From positions 675,012 to 739,011 of the forward strand of contig LT599018.1 of assembly GCA_900079685.1 (NCBI GenBank): 64,000 bases of DNA, written 5' to 3'. The notes under the pieces were generated by a model. The model saw only the letters and a list, made by a program, of their open reading frames with translations. It did no database searches and was not told the DNA's origin. Shown here piece after piece: positions 1 to 11,667 of this stretch. The stretch is from an uncultured delta proteobacterium. GTDB taxonomy: Bacteria > Desulfobacterota > Desulfovibrionia > Desulfovibrionales > Desulfovibrionaceae. A program made the position numbers and the translations under genes. Each line of letters starts with the position of its first letter. Within the stretch, counting starts at the first letter, position 1.

Positions 1-518
1 CGGAAGCAGGCGCGGCGCAGCCGCAAGAAGTCCCTGCGGCGCAGGGGGCCTCTGCGTCTGAATATTTCCCCGGCATGACGGTGCGGTATACGGCATGGGA
101 CAAGAACGGCACCGTGCTCGAGGTGGACAGCCGCCGGAAAAAGGTGCGGCTGGATCTTTCCGGGGTCACCGTCTGGGTGGACATGGCGGATTGCGTCCCC
201 ACCCAGGCAAAGGAACGCAGCGCCGGAGTGCCGCACGTTCCCGCCCAGGCCGCGCCGGGAAAATACGCCTCCGGCAACAGTGTACGCCTTGACCTTAGAG
301 GCATGCGTGCTGATATTGCTATAACGGAACTTGAACGTTTTCTGGATGCCGCTATAATGAATGGCCGCACGGAATTGGAAATTTTGCACGGACGGGGTAC
401 CGGGGCTTTACGCCGCGAAGTCCACGCCTTTTTGAAAAACTACCCGCCGGCGGCTTCCTTTGCCGTCGCCCCTGAAGATCAGGGAGGCGACGGGGTGACA
501 TGCATTGTGTTGAAATAG
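1..518 (+). CDS. mutS2: MutS2 family protein, C-terminal part with Smr domain (5' end outside window)
   Basis: The frame is open from base 3, so the gene begins upstream and only about 171 C-terminal residues are visible. They hold a short beta-rich segment (VRYTAWDKNGTVLEVDSRRK) and then an Smr endonuclease domain with the LDLRGMR motif and the HGRGTGALR loop, both hallmarks of Smr domains. In the MutS2 family this C-terminal domain is a nicking nuclease; the ATPase part would lie outside the window. MutS2 proteins act in suppressing recombination or in rescue of collided ribosomes. dnaG starts 15 bases after the stop, which suggests co-transcription. A stand-alone Smr protein cannot be excluded from this fragment, but the linker before the domain favours MutS2. 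Confidence 0.85.
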   Translation, partial: EAGAAQPQEVPAAQGASASEYFPGMTVRYTAWDKNGTVLEVDSRRKKVRLDLSGVTVWVDMADCVPTQAKERSAGVPHVPAQAAPGKYASGNSVRLDLRGMRADIAITELERFLDAAIMNGRTELEILHGRGTGALRREVHAFLKNYPPAASFAVAPEDQGGDGVTCIVLK

Positions 519-533
519 CCTTGGAGGCATAAG

Positions 534-2328
534 GTGAGCGGGGCATATTCAGGAAGGTCCGCCACGCGGGAAATCAAGGCGCGGTTGAATATCGCGGATG
601 TTGTCCGGCGGTACGTCAACTTGCAGCGCCATGGGAACCGCTGGGTGGCGCCGTGTCCTTTTCACCAGGAAACAAAACCGTCGTTTTCCGTGAACGAGGA
701 AGAAGGGTTTTTCCATTGTTTCGGGTGCCAGGCCTCGGGCGATCTTTTTGATTTTTACGCGCGCATCAACGGTCTGGAATTCCGGGAAGCACTGGAACAG
801 CTGGCCGAGGAAACCGGCGTCAAGCTGGAGAGCTTCAAGGGAAAAGGTGAGGGCCACGGCGAAGCGACGCAGGAACGCCGGACGTTCCTGAAAATGTATG
901 AGCTCGCGGCCGGGTACTACGCGCGAAACCTCGCGAGCGAAGACGCCAAAGAGTGCAGGGCCTATATTGCCAAACGCCGCCTTGCGCCGGAAATAATCGA
1001 AAGCTTCGGCCTCGGCTGGAGCTCGCGCGGCTGGCAGGGGCTCGCGGATACGCTGCGCCGGGCGGGGTTCCCCGCCGATGGCGCGGTGAAGGCGGGGCTC
1101 CTCAGCCCTTCGGACAGAGGCTCGCCCTACGACCGGTTCCGGGGGAGGCTCATGTTCCCCATCCGGAGCCTGACCGGGCATGTTATCGCGTTCGGCGGGC
1201 GTATCATCAATCCGGATGAAGATGCGGCGAAATACATAAACAGTGCTGATTCGCCGATTTACAAAAAGGGCGATCACCTGTACGGACTATTTCAGGCGCG
1301 GCGGACGATCAGCGCGAAAAAGTCCGCCATGCTGACCGAAGGCTACATGGACGTGCTTACCCTGCACCAGTATGGGTATACCAACGCCTGCGGCGTTCTG
1401 GGCACGGCGCTCACGCCGGAGCAGGTAAAGCGTCTCGGGGGGTTTTCTTCCACGCTGGAGCTGTTGTTCGACGGCGACGGGCCCGGCCGCAAGGCCGCCT
1501 TGCGCGGGGTGGAGATGGCCGTCGCGAAAGGCATGCGCTGCCGCGTCGTGCTGATGCCCGAGGGTGAGGATATCGACAGCCTGCTGCACGATTCCGGGCC
1601 GGAGGCGTTTGAGGCCCTGCGGGAATCGGCCCCGGACGGACTGGATTTTTGCATCCGCATGCTGCAGGCGGAATCGCCGCGCGATGCGGTTGCATGGGTG
1701 AAAAATTTTCTGCGCCAGGTTGAATTGCCGGAACTGTTGCCCGGCTATCTTTCCAAGCTGGCGCGCGGACTTGAGCTGGACGAAGCTATTCTGCGGCAAA
1801 GCCTTCCCGGCATGGAGAGGGCGGCGCGGCAGCCTGTTCCGTCCGCAGCGCCCGTCGCGGCGGCCCAGGCCGTCATGACGAGGCCCCTCGCGGGGCAGGA
1901 ACATCTTCCCGACCGCGGGCTGGAAGCGGAACTTATCCGGTATGTGGTGCGCAACCCGCACCATCTGCCGGTACTGCGGGATCACGGGGCCGAACTGCTG
2001 TTCGGCACGGGTTTTTTCCGCGAAATGTGGGCGCACATCAACGCGTGCGCGCCCGGATACGAAGCGAATGATATTTTCAGCCGTTTGACCGATACGCATA
2101 AAGAGTTCTGGGTGGTTACCCGCATGCACGCGCCATCCCCCCTCACAGACGACGGGGCGGAAACAGCGAGAAAAGAACAGGAACTCACGGAAATCTGCGA
2201 ACGGCTGGACAATATCGGCGCCGAGCGGCAGGGCAGGAACTGCCTTGCGGCCATCCGGCAGACAAGTTCGGGTGACGATTTTGATGAAGAGCTGTTACAG
2301 GCTCTGACGGAAACAGTGCGGAGGAAAC

Positions 2329-2342
<14 letters not shown>
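534..2342 (+). CDS. dnaG: DNA primase
   Basis: 602-aa primase that makes RNA primers for replication. The N-terminal CHC2 zinc finger is visible with C41, H44, C62 and C65. The catalytic TOPRIM domain follows, with E269 in LTEGYMDVL and the D313/D315 pair in [11 protein letters not shown]. The C-terminal ~150 residues match the helicase-binding region in position but are less conserved. The start is GTG at 534, supported by a GGAGG six bases upstream. The 3' end overlaps rpoD by 14 bases, the classical primase-sigma factor pairing (without rpsU here), so initiation of replication and transcription factors are translationally linked. Length is normal for the family. Confidence 0.97.
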
Positions 2343-4101
<1,759 letters not shown>

Positions 4102-4107
4102 AGCAAC

Positions 4108-4139
4108 GGGGGAAGGGCGAACCTTCCCCCTCTTTTTTC
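4108..4139 (+). terminator. Intrinsic terminator after rpoD
   Basis: Nine-bp stem GGGGGAAGG / CCTTCCCCC with a GCGAA-type loop, followed at once by TCTTTTTTC. It begins seven bases after the rpoD stop. Confidence 0.9.
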
Positions 4140-4163
4140 GGCCCGCTTTCCATCGGGCAGACC

Positions 4164-4188
4164 ACCCTCGCAAGAGGGTGTTTTGTTT
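4164..4188 (+). terminator. Second terminator-like hairpin downstream of rpoD
   Basis: Six-bp stem ACCCTC / GAGGGT closed by a GNRA-type GCAA loop and followed by GTTTTGTTT. It is weaker than the first hairpin and lies 25 bases beyond it. Confidence 0.55.
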
Positions 4189-4194
4189 CGCGGG

Positions 4195-4221
4195 AAAAAT
4201 ATTCCCCAGGAATATTTTTTG
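4195..4221 (+). terminator. Third hairpin, AT-rich, downstream of rpoD
   Basis: Perfect 11-bp inverted repeat AAAAATATTCC / GGAATATTTTT with a 3-base CCA spacer, ending in Ts. It lies about 50 bases before the start of the next gene. It could act as a weak terminator or as a protein-binding palindrome. Confidence 0.4.
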
Positions 4222-4270
4222 CACGGCATCCCTTGCCGGAACAATATTCCTAACCGTAAGGGAGGCACCC

Positions 4271-4744
4271 ATGTATTTGGACGGTATCCTCAGCACCGGA
4301 TATACATCCCAGGCCCTCGCGAACAGCGCGAACAAAAAGCAGGAAGAAGAGGAATCATCCTTGCCGCTCTCCTGGGGCAAGGACACGGTCAGTTTTTCCC
4401 AGGAAGCTCTCGCCGCGCAGCGGGCGCAAGCGGCGAACAAGCAGGGCGCGGAAGATAAGGCTGAAGGGGATGAAACCGCCGCCGCGTTCGCCAAGTACAT
4501 GAAAAAAGCTCGCGGCGAGGAGTCTGAAACCAGCGCGGACCCGGTGGAACAACTGGAAAAGTTAAAGGAACGGTTGCAAAAACTGACGGAGCAAAAGGCG
4601 CAGGTCGCAACGGAAGAAGGGGCTTCGGAGGCGGCCAAACAGGGCAAAATGGAAGCGCTGGATGCTGAAATAAATCAGGTGATAACTCAGATTGCCGAGT
4701 TGTCGGCGCAAATAGCGAAAACAGGAAGCCAGGGCGCGGCCTGA
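4271..4744 (+). CDS. Small coiled-coil protein of unknown function
   Basis: 157-aa protein, rich in Glu, Lys, Ala and Gln. The N-terminal 30 residues (MYLDGILSTGYTSQAL) are less charged. Residues ~95-150 have heptad-like spacing of Leu, Ile and Ala (VEQLEKLKERLQKLTEQKAQ), suggesting a coiled coil. There is no signal peptide or membrane segment. The ATG at 4271 is chosen because GGGAGG stands seven bases before it; the frame is open further upstream but runs through the rpoD terminators. It is a monocistronic gene between terminators. I do not recognise a function. The FlxA-like family is a possible relative by composition only. Confidence 0.75.
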   Translation: MYLDGILSTGYTSQALANSANKKQEEEESSLPLSWGKDTVSFSQEALAAQRAQAANKQGAEDKAEGDETAAAFAKYMKKARGEESETSADPVEQLEKLKERLQKLTEQKAQVATEEGASEAAKQGKMEALDAEINQVITQIAELSAQIAKTGSQGAA

Positions 4745-4760
4745 TGCGGGAAAAATGGAA

Positions 4761-4810
4761 ACAACAAAAAGCCTTTGCGCCATCATGATGACGCGAAGGC
4801 TTTTTGTTGT
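4761..4810. terminator. Bidirectional terminator between convergent genes
   Basis: Fifteen-bp stem (4761-4775 with 4796-4810) containing A5 on one side and T5 on the other, so it can serve the coiled-coil gene on the plus strand and malic enzyme on the minus strand. Confidence 0.8.
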
Positions 4811-4827
4811 GGCGTAAGGAGCGGTAG

Positions 4828-6147
<1,320 letters not shown>

Positions 6148-6171
6148 AAACTCCTCCTCACGGATCAAAAC

Positions 6172-6200
6172 AGAATGGTAGCACAATGTAGCATTCTACC
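6172..6200. promoter_or_regulatory. Possible operator at the maeB promoter
   Basis: The hexamer GTAGCA occurs twice exactly ten bases apart (6178 and 6188). It is framed by AGAATG/CATTCT (6172-6177 and 6192-6197) and GGTAG/CTACC inverted repeats. The block overlaps the predicted -10 box and the start of the transcript. This is an inference from symmetry only. Confidence 0.35.
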
Positions 6201-6220
6201 AAAGGAGGAAAAGGATGCAA
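6193..6220 (-). promoter_or_regulatory. Candidate sigma-70 promoter of maeB
   Basis: Reads TTGCAT, 16-base spacer, TAGAAT on the minus strand, about 45-70 bases before the maeB ATG. Confidence 0.5.
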
Positions 6221-6260
6221 CGATTCTCATCATCGACTTGCAGCTATCACGGCGTTTATC

Positions 6261-7457
6261 TTACCGGGAGTTCCGCCAGAGAAAGGCGAGCACGGCAAAA
6301 AGAGCCGCGCACAACATATAGACGGCGTTGATTCCGAGAAACGCGTTCATTCCGTAAGCGATCAGCGGGCCGAGGGCGGAGCCGACATCCGTCATGAGGG
6401 CGTAATGCATCAAAACGGCCCGGCCGCCCTTGGCCGAAGCCGAGCCGGAAGCGGCGGTATCTGCAAGGGTGGTCAGGGCCGTGGCGCTCAGTTGAAACCC
6501 CAGGATACAGCAGAACCAGAGTGCCAGGGGCAGGGGTGCGGCCAGAGCGGCAAAGAAAAGAGCGCCGCCAAACAGCGCCGCCCCGAGCATGCGCTGCCCC
6601 CCGTACCGGCTGTCGGCCATTCTGCCGACCAGGGGGGCGAGCCACGGTTCCCACGCCCAGCGCAGAGCCTGGAAAAACCCGCTCACCGTGGCCGCGCCAA
6701 GGAGAAATCCCAGAAAGGAGACCGTGCCGCCGGTATGCACCTCTATCAGGCGGCTTAAGGTGGAAGCGACCACCCCTTGCAGGGCCAGCGCCACGATGCC
6801 GCCGCTGACGATGAGCCGGAGCAGCCCGCGGTCGTTGGCGATCAGCGTAAACCCGCTACGAAGGCTGATATCCGAGCCGCACTCCCGGTCATCCGGCAGG
6901 CTTTTGGGAATATAAAAAAGGGTGAGGAACAAGGCCACAAGGCCGGCCGAGGCAAAGATACAGGCCGTCACGCGGATGCCGACCATGTCCGCGAGTATCC
7001 CGCCGGTCAGCATGCCCACAAGGTTTCCCAGCCGGAACAGGCCGTTGTAGAGACCGGTCATGTGGCCCCTGTTGGCCGGTGTTGCAAGGCGCAGGATACA
7101 AAAAAGCGACCCCAGGCGCAACAGTGCCCAGGCGACCCCCCAGACGCAGCGGGCAAGGATCCAGCCGCCGAAGCTGTCGATGACGCCGTACGATGTTGTT
7201 GTGGCGATCGCGAGAACAACGGCGATGAGAATGCCGGTCCGCTCGCTGATATGGCGGTAGAAAAATCCGATGCAGGGGTTGAGCGGCAACCGCACTATCC
7301 GGTTGACGGCCAGAACGGCCCCGACTTCCCACAAAGAAGCAAGACCGGCTTCCTCATAGTGAACCGGGAGAACAATATAGAGCATGGCGGCGCCGAAAAG
7401 GCAGAACGCCGTGATGAGAGCGAAGATGATAATGTGGCGTTTGTCGGAAAGCGGCAT
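6261..7457 (-). CDS. Major facilitator superfamily transporter
   Basis: 398-aa membrane protein with about 12 hydrophobic segments starting at HIIIFALITAFCLFGAAMLY. A charged central loop after six segments (YIPKSLPDDRECGSDISLRS) is the usual MFS halving point. Family-like features include RGHMTGLYNGLFRLGNLVG in TM4-TM5. The start at 7457 (MPLSDKRH) has AGGA eight bases upstream; the longer in-frame extension would run across the fumarase terminator. Substrate is not readable. Position between malic enzyme and the frd-fum operon makes an organic acid tempting, but this is guilt by association; a drug/sugar-type MFS is equally possible. Confidence 0.8.
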   Translation of the reverse strand: MPLSDKRHIIIFALITAFCLFGAAMLYIVLPVHYEEAGLASLWEVGAVLAVNRIVRLPLNPCIGFFYRHISERTGILIAVVLAIATTTSYGVIDSFGGWILARCVWGVAWALLRLGSLFCILRLATPANRGHMTGLYNGLFRLGNLVGMLTGGILADMVGIRVTACIFASAGLVALFLTLFYIPKSLPDDRECGSDISLRSGFTLIANDRGLLRLIVSGGIVALALQGVVASTLSRLIEVHTGGTVSFLGFLLGAATVSGFFQALRWAWEPWLAPLVGRMADSRYGGQRMLGAALFGGALFFAALAAPLPLALWFCCILGFQLSATALTTLADTAASGSASAKGGRAVLMHYALMTDVGSALGPLIAYGMNAFLGINAVYMLCAALFAVLAFLWRNSR

Positions 7458-7510
7458 GCGTCGTCCTGTTTGGATGACTGTATACCGTTTTCGGCCGTGC
7501 CGCCATACTG

Positions 7511-7540
7511 TAAAAGCCTCCCGGAAATCCGGGAGGCTTT
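7511..7540 (-). terminator. Terminator of the frd-fum operon
   Basis: Twelve-bp stem AAAGCCTCCCGG / CCGGGAGGCTTT with a short loop; on the minus strand it is followed by TTTTAC. It lies just after the fumarase beta stop. Confidence 0.85.
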
Positions 7541-7566
7541 CGTGTTTCGGCCACTGATGGAGCGGG

Positions 7567-8121
7567 TTACAGCCCGGCAGCCTTGAGGTCCGGCTGGACG
7601 TACAACTCGCCGCCGACGGAATCGTTGATGACAAGCAGGGGGAAGTCTTCCACCCGGAGCCTGCGTAACGCTTCCGGCCCCATTTCGGGGAAGGCGATGA
7701 CCTCGGCCTCCTTGATGCAGTTGGAGAGCAACGCGCCCGCGCCGCCGGTGGCGCCGAAGTACACCGCGCCGTATTCCTTCATGGCGTCGCGCACGGGCTG
7801 AGCGCGCTGGCCCTTGCCGATGCTGCCCTTCACGCCGAGAGAGTAAAGCCTCGGCGCGAAGGAATCCATGCGGTAGCTGGTGGTCGGCCCGGCGGACCCG
7901 ATGGGCCGTCCCGGAGGCGGGGGCGTGGGGCCGACGTAGTAGATGACCGCGCCTTTGAGGTCAAAGGGCAGCGTCTTGCCTTCGTCAAGCAACGCCACGA
8001 GCTTTTTGTGCGCCGCATCGCGGGCCGTGTAGATCGTGCCGGAAAGCAGCACGATATCGCCCGCGCGGAGCTTTTTGGCGTCCGCGTCGGAAAGGGGAGC
8101 CGTCAGTTTGTATTCGGCCAT
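7567..8121 (-). CDS. Class I fumarate hydratase, beta (C-terminal) subunit
   Basis: 184-aa subunit of the two-subunit, [4Fe-4S]-dependent fumarase, which interconverts fumarate and malate. Typical motifs are GDIVLLSGTIYTARDAAHKK, GPTPPPPGRPIGSAGPTTS, RMD and KGQR. The ATG at 8121 overlaps the alpha-subunit stop (TAATG), so the two are translationally coupled and probably made in equal amounts. The related L(+)-tartrate dehydratase beta subunit has the same fold. The operon with fumarate reductase makes fumarase the better assignment. Confidence 0.92.
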   Translation of the reverse strand: MAEYKLTAPLSDADAKKLRAGDIVLLSGTIYTARDAAHKKLVALLDEGKTLPFDLKGAVIYYVGPTPPPPGRPIGSAGPTTSYRMDSFAPRLYSLGVKGSIGKGQRAQPVRDAMKEYGAVYFGATGGAGALLSNCIKEAEVIAFPEMGPEALRRLRVEDFPLLVINDSVGGELYVQPDLKAAGL

Positions 8122-8972
8122 TACAGTTCCACCTCCTCGTGCCGCGCGGAATGGCACTGGATGTTCACCGCCAGGGGCAGGCTCGCGATGTGGCAGGGGG
8201 TCACCAGCATCTTGACCGCAAGGCAGGTGGTCTTGCCGCCAAGGCCCATGGGGCCGATGCCGAGCTTGTTGATGGCATCGAGCAGTTCCGCTTCTTTCGC
8301 CGCGGTGTCCGGGTCCGGATTCACGTCGTCAAGTTTGCGCAACAGGGCTTTCTTGGCGAGCAGGGCGGAATACTCGAAGGTGCCGCCGATCCCGATGCCC
8401 ACGATGATGGGCGGACAGGGGTTGGAACGCGATTCCGCCACCCGCTGGATGACGAATTTTTTCACGCCTTCCCAGCCTTCCGCCGGGGCGAGCATGGTCA
8501 CGCGGGACATGTTTTCCGCGCCGCCGCCCTTGGCCATCAGGTATATCCTGACCTTGTTCCCCGGCACGATGGAGTAATGGATGACGGCCGGGGTGTTGTC
8601 CTTGGTGTTGGCGCGGGTGAAGGGATCGTTGGCGGATTTGCGCAGGTATCCTTCCTCGTAACCCTGGCGGACGCCTTCGTTGATGGCGTCGGTCATGTCG
8701 CCACCCACGATATGCGCGTCCTGGCCGATTTCCACGAACAGCACGGCAAGGCCGGTATCCTGGCACAGCGGCAGGCCGGTTTTCTCGGCCAGCGCGATGT
8801 TTTCCTCCAATTGGCGGAACACCTCAACGGCGGCGGGGTTGGTTTCCCGCTTGGCCCCGGCGGCGATGCAGCGCTTGACGTCATCCGGCAGATACCGGTT
8901 GGCGTGCACGCACATGCCGCGTACGGCCTTGGTTACTTCCTGCGCCTCAATCGAGCGGATTGTGGAAGACAT
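8121..8972 (-). CDS. Class I fumarate hydratase, alpha (N-terminal) subunit
   Basis: 283-aa catalytic subunit. Three cysteines placed as iron-sulfur ligands are visible: C in GLPLCQDTGL, C in RSNPCPPIIVG and C in GLGGKTTCLAVK. The family motif NIQCHSARHEEVEL ends the protein. It pairs with the downstream beta subunit. GAGGAG precedes the ATG at 8972, although the first 26 bases overlap the end of frdB. Fumarase placed directly behind fumarate reductase gives a malate-to-fumarate-to-succinate module. Like other class I fumarases it should be oxygen-sensitive, consistent with an anaerobe. Confidence 0.93.
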   Translation of the reverse strand: MSSTIRSIEAQEVTKAVRGMCVHANRYLPDDVKRCIAAGAKRETNPAAVEVFRQLEENIALAEKTGLPLCQDTGLAVLFVEIGQDAHIVGGDMTDAINEGVRQGYEEGYLRKSANDPFTRANTKDNTPAVIHYSIVPGNKVRIYLMAKGGGAENMSRVTMLAPAEGWEGVKKFVIQRVAESRSNPCPPIIVGIGIGGTFEYSALLAKKALLRKLDDVNPDPDTAAKEAELLDAINKLGIGPMGLGGKTTCLAVKMLVTPCHIASLPLAVNIQCHSARHEEVEL

Positions 8973-9777
8973 CGTCCAATCTCCTCTTCACAGCGCCTGG
9001 AAGCACCTTCTGGATGCCCGGAATGATCTTGTTGCTGAACACGGCGGGAATGTACTGTTTGATGGCGGTGATGCCCATCTTGCGCCGCAGGTAGCCGAGC
9101 TGGTTCTGCAACGGGAGGTTTTTGGGGCAGACGTCTTCACAGGCGAGGAGGCCCATGCAGCCGAAAATGCCCATGTCGTTGCCGACGATGTCAAAGTACT
9201 GCTGCTCGGTCCGCTCGTCGCGCGGGTCCACGATAAAGCGGGCGATGCGGTTCAGGGACGCCGCGCCCATGAAGTCTTCCCGCATGCGGGCCGTGCCGCA
9301 GGCCGAGATGCAGCAGCCGCACTCGATGCAGCGCTCCAGTTCGTAGATCTGCTCGGCAACGGCATTTTCCATGCGTTCTTCTTCTTTGGTGGGGTCCACG
9401 ACCTTGTTGGTGTGGATCCAGGATTCCGTCTTCTGGTACATTTCGCGGAACCACACGCCCGTATCAACGGCCAGGTCGCCGATCAGCTTGAAGATCGGCA
9501 GGGGGTGCAGCACGATCTTTTCGGGATGGTCTTTGGTCTGGGTCTGGCAGGCCAGGCCCGGTTTGCCGTTGATGACCATGGCGCACGAGCCGCAGATGCC
9601 CGCGCGGCAGCAGAAGTCAAAGATCAGGCTGGGGTCCTGCTCTTCGCGCAGACGGTTCAGCGCGATAAACAGGGTCATTTTGTCCGTTTCTTCCAGGAAG
9701 AAGGTCTGCATGTGCGGAACGGACTTGGAATCCTGGGGATTATAGCGGAATATTTCGAATTGCAGTTTCCTGCCCAT
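8947..9777 (-). CDS. frdB: Fumarate reductase iron-sulfur subunit
   Basis: 276-aa electron-transfer subunit. The N-terminal ferredoxin domain has the [2Fe-2S] motif CRAGICGSCAM plus a distal Cys (GLAC). The C-terminal domain has CIECGCCISACGT and CMGLLACEDVCPKNLP for the [4Fe-4S] and [3Fe-4S] clusters. The start at 9777 (MGRKLQFEIFRYNP) has GAGGTG upstream. It carries electrons from the haem b subunit FrdC to flavin in FrdA. It overlaps fumA by 26 bases, which locks fumarase into this operon. Confidence 0.96.
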   Translation of the reverse strand: MGRKLQFEIFRYNPQDSKSVPHMQTFFLEETDKMTLFIALNRLREEQDPSLIFDFCCRAGICGSCAMVINGKPGLACQTQTKDHPEKIVLHPLPIFKLIGDLAVDTGVWFREMYQKTESWIHTNKVVDPTKEEERMENAVAEQIYELERCIECGCCISACGTARMREDFMGAASLNRIARFIVDPRDERTEQQYFDIVGNDMGIFGCMGLLACEDVCPKNLPLQNQLGYLRRKMGITAIKQYIPAVFSNKIIPGIQKVLPGAVKRRLDDVFHNPLD

Positions 9778-9793
9778 GTTGCACCTCGGATCG

Positions 9794-11653
9794 CTACGCG
9801 TTCTTTTTGATGGTTCTAGCTTCGACCATGGCAGGGTCGGCCGGGATGGTTTTCGCATGTCCGTAGCCGCGGTCGCCCGGAGGCAGTTCAAAGACCGGGG
9901 AGGCGTCCTCGTACTTGAGGTCGGGCATGTCCGCGCCTTCTTTCCAGTAAGCCAGGGTGCGGCTGAGCCAGTCGCGGTCGTTCCGTTCGGGGTAGTCCTC
10001 ACGGTTGTGGCTGCCGCGCGATTCCTTCCGTTCCAGGGCCGCCTTGGCGATGCACAGGGCGAGCTTGACCTGACCTTCGATCTTGAGGGCGGCCGCCAGT
10101 TCGTGGTTCACGCCGAGGCCGTCGGACACGAGGCCGACTTTCCGGGCGCGGGCGAGGGTTTCCTGCAGAACGCCGACGCAACGGGAAAGGCCCTTTTCAT
10201 CACGGAACACGAAGCAGTCCTGCATAAGGGCCTGCTGCATGGCTTCACGCACTTCGTAGACCTTTTCGCGGCCGTTCGTGCCGTTAATGAGGCCTTTGAT
10301 GCGCTCTTCCTGCTTTTTAGCGGCGTCCGCCGCTTCCTTGGTGCCGAACTTGACGTCGTAGCCTTCCAGGAATTCGGCAATTTTCTTGCCAATAATGCCG
10401 CCGGCGACGACTGTTTCCGCCAGGGAGTTGCCGCCCAGGCGGTTGAAACCGTGCATGTCCCAGCAGGCGGCTTCGCCTGCGGAGAACAAGCCTTTGAGGC
10501 CGTATGCGGCGCCGTCCTTGTTGGTCCGGATGCCGGACATGGTGTAGTGCTGGGTCGGCCGCACGGGAATGAGCTGCACGCGCGGGTCAATGCCGAGGAA
10601 GTGTTTACAGATTTCGTCCACTTCGCGGAGTTTGGTGGAGATGTGCTTGTCGCCGAGGTGGCGGATGTCGAGCCAGAGGTGCTCGCCGTTGGGGCTCTTC
10701 ACGCCCTTGCCGGCGCGCATGTGCTCGGTCATGCGGCGGGAGACGACGTCGCGGGAGGCGAGTTCCTGCTTTTCCGGTTCGTAAATCTGCATGAACCGTT
10801 CTTCATTGACGTCGAGGAGGGTGCCGCCGTCGCCACGGCAGCCTTCGGTCACCAGAATGTCCGTGGGCACGATGCCCGTCGGGTGGAACTGGATGGCCTC
10901 GGGGTTGCCGACAGGCACGACGCCCGTATCCATGGCGATGATATGCCCGCCGCCTTCGCAGATGACCGCGTTGGTGGTGTTTTTGTACAGACGGCCGAAG
11001 CCGCCGGTGGCAATGGCGGTCGCCTTGGCGCGGAAGATTTCCAATTCGCCGGTGCGGAGAGAGCGCACAACGGCGCCGGTACAGACTTTGCCGTCATGGA
11101 TGAGCGCGATGGCTTCGCGGCGGTCCATAACCTTGATGCCGAGCATGGCGGCGTGGTTGTCCAGGGTGCACATGACCGCGTGGCCCGTGCCGTCCGAGGT
11201 GTAGCAGGTACGCCATTTGGCGGTGCCGCCGAAAGAGCGGGCCATGATAAGCCCCTCATTTTCCTTTTTTTCTTCTTTTTCGTAGCGTTCGCCGGCTTTG
11301 TAGTAGTAGTCCTTGCCCGCTTCAACGCGGTTCCAGGGCACGCCCCAGGCCGCCAGCTGGCGCATTTCAATGGGGGCGTTGTCGGCGAAGAGCCGGGCCA
11401 CTTCCTGGTCGCAGCCCCAGTCGGAGCCTTTGACGGTATCCGCGAAGTGCACGTCGGGGTTGTCGCCTTCGCCCATGACGCTGTTGCCGAGCGCCGCCTG
11501 CATGCCGCCCTGGGCGGCGGAGGAGTGGGACCGGCGGGCCGGGACGATGGAAAGCACAACGACGTCAAAACCTTTGGTGGCGGCCTCAACAGCCATCCGC
11601 TCACCGGCGAGGCCGGCGCCAATGACAAGAAGGTCTGAAATATAGGTTTGCAT
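9794..11653 (-). CDS. frdA: Fumarate reductase flavoprotein subunit
   Basis: 619-aa FAD-containing catalytic subunit of quinol:fumarate reductase. The dinucleotide-binding GAGLAGERMAVEA is near the N-terminus. H43 in RRSHSSAAQGGMQAALG is the covalent FAD attachment site, at the same number as in Wolinella. Further motifs are TGGFGRLYKNTTNA, QFHPTGIVPTDILVTEGCRG and HGFNRLGGNSLAE. It lies between frdC and frdB with short spacers. The subunit order C-A-B is that of epsilon- and deltaproteobacterial enzymes. Reverse action as succinate dehydrogenase is possible. Confidence 0.97.
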   Translation of the reverse strand: MQTYISDLLVIGAGLAGERMAVEAATKGFDVVVLSIVPARRSHSSAAQGGMQAALGNSVMGEGDNPDVHFADTVKGSDWGCDQEVARLFADNAPIEMRQLAAWGVPWNRVEAGKDYYYKAGERYEKEEKKENEGLIMARSFGGTAKWRTCYTSDGTGHAVMCTLDNHAAMLGIKVMDRREAIALIHDGKVCTGAVVRSLRTGELEIFRAKATAIATGGFGRLYKNTTNAVICEGGGHIIAMDTGVVPVGNPEAIQFHPTGIVPTDILVTEGCRGDGGTLLDVNEERFMQIYEPEKQELASRDVVSRRMTEHMRAGKGVKSPNGEHLWLDIRHLGDKHISTKLREVDEICKHFLGIDPRVQLIPVRPTQHYTMSGIRTNKDGAAYGLKGLFSAGEAACWDMHGFNRLGGNSLAETVVAGGIIGKKIAEFLEGYDVKFGTKEAADAAKKQEERIKGLINGTNGREKVYEVREAMQQALMQDCFVFRDEKGLSRCVGVLQETLARARKVGLVSDGLGVNHELAAALKIEGQVKLALCIAKAALERKESRGSHNREDYPERNDRDWLSRTLAYWKEGADMPDLKYEDASPVFELPPGDRGYGHAKTIPADPAMVEARTIKKNA

Positions 11654-11667
11654 GGTTACTCCTTCAA

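Noticed and set aside
9776-11638. A 620-codon open frame on the plus strand opposite frdA, and similar long frames opposite rpoD (2185-4647) and hppA (15149-17377)
   Set aside because: They mirror real genes with full motif support. GC-rich third positions keep the antisense frame open, and the translations are low-complexity with no domain or ribosome site.
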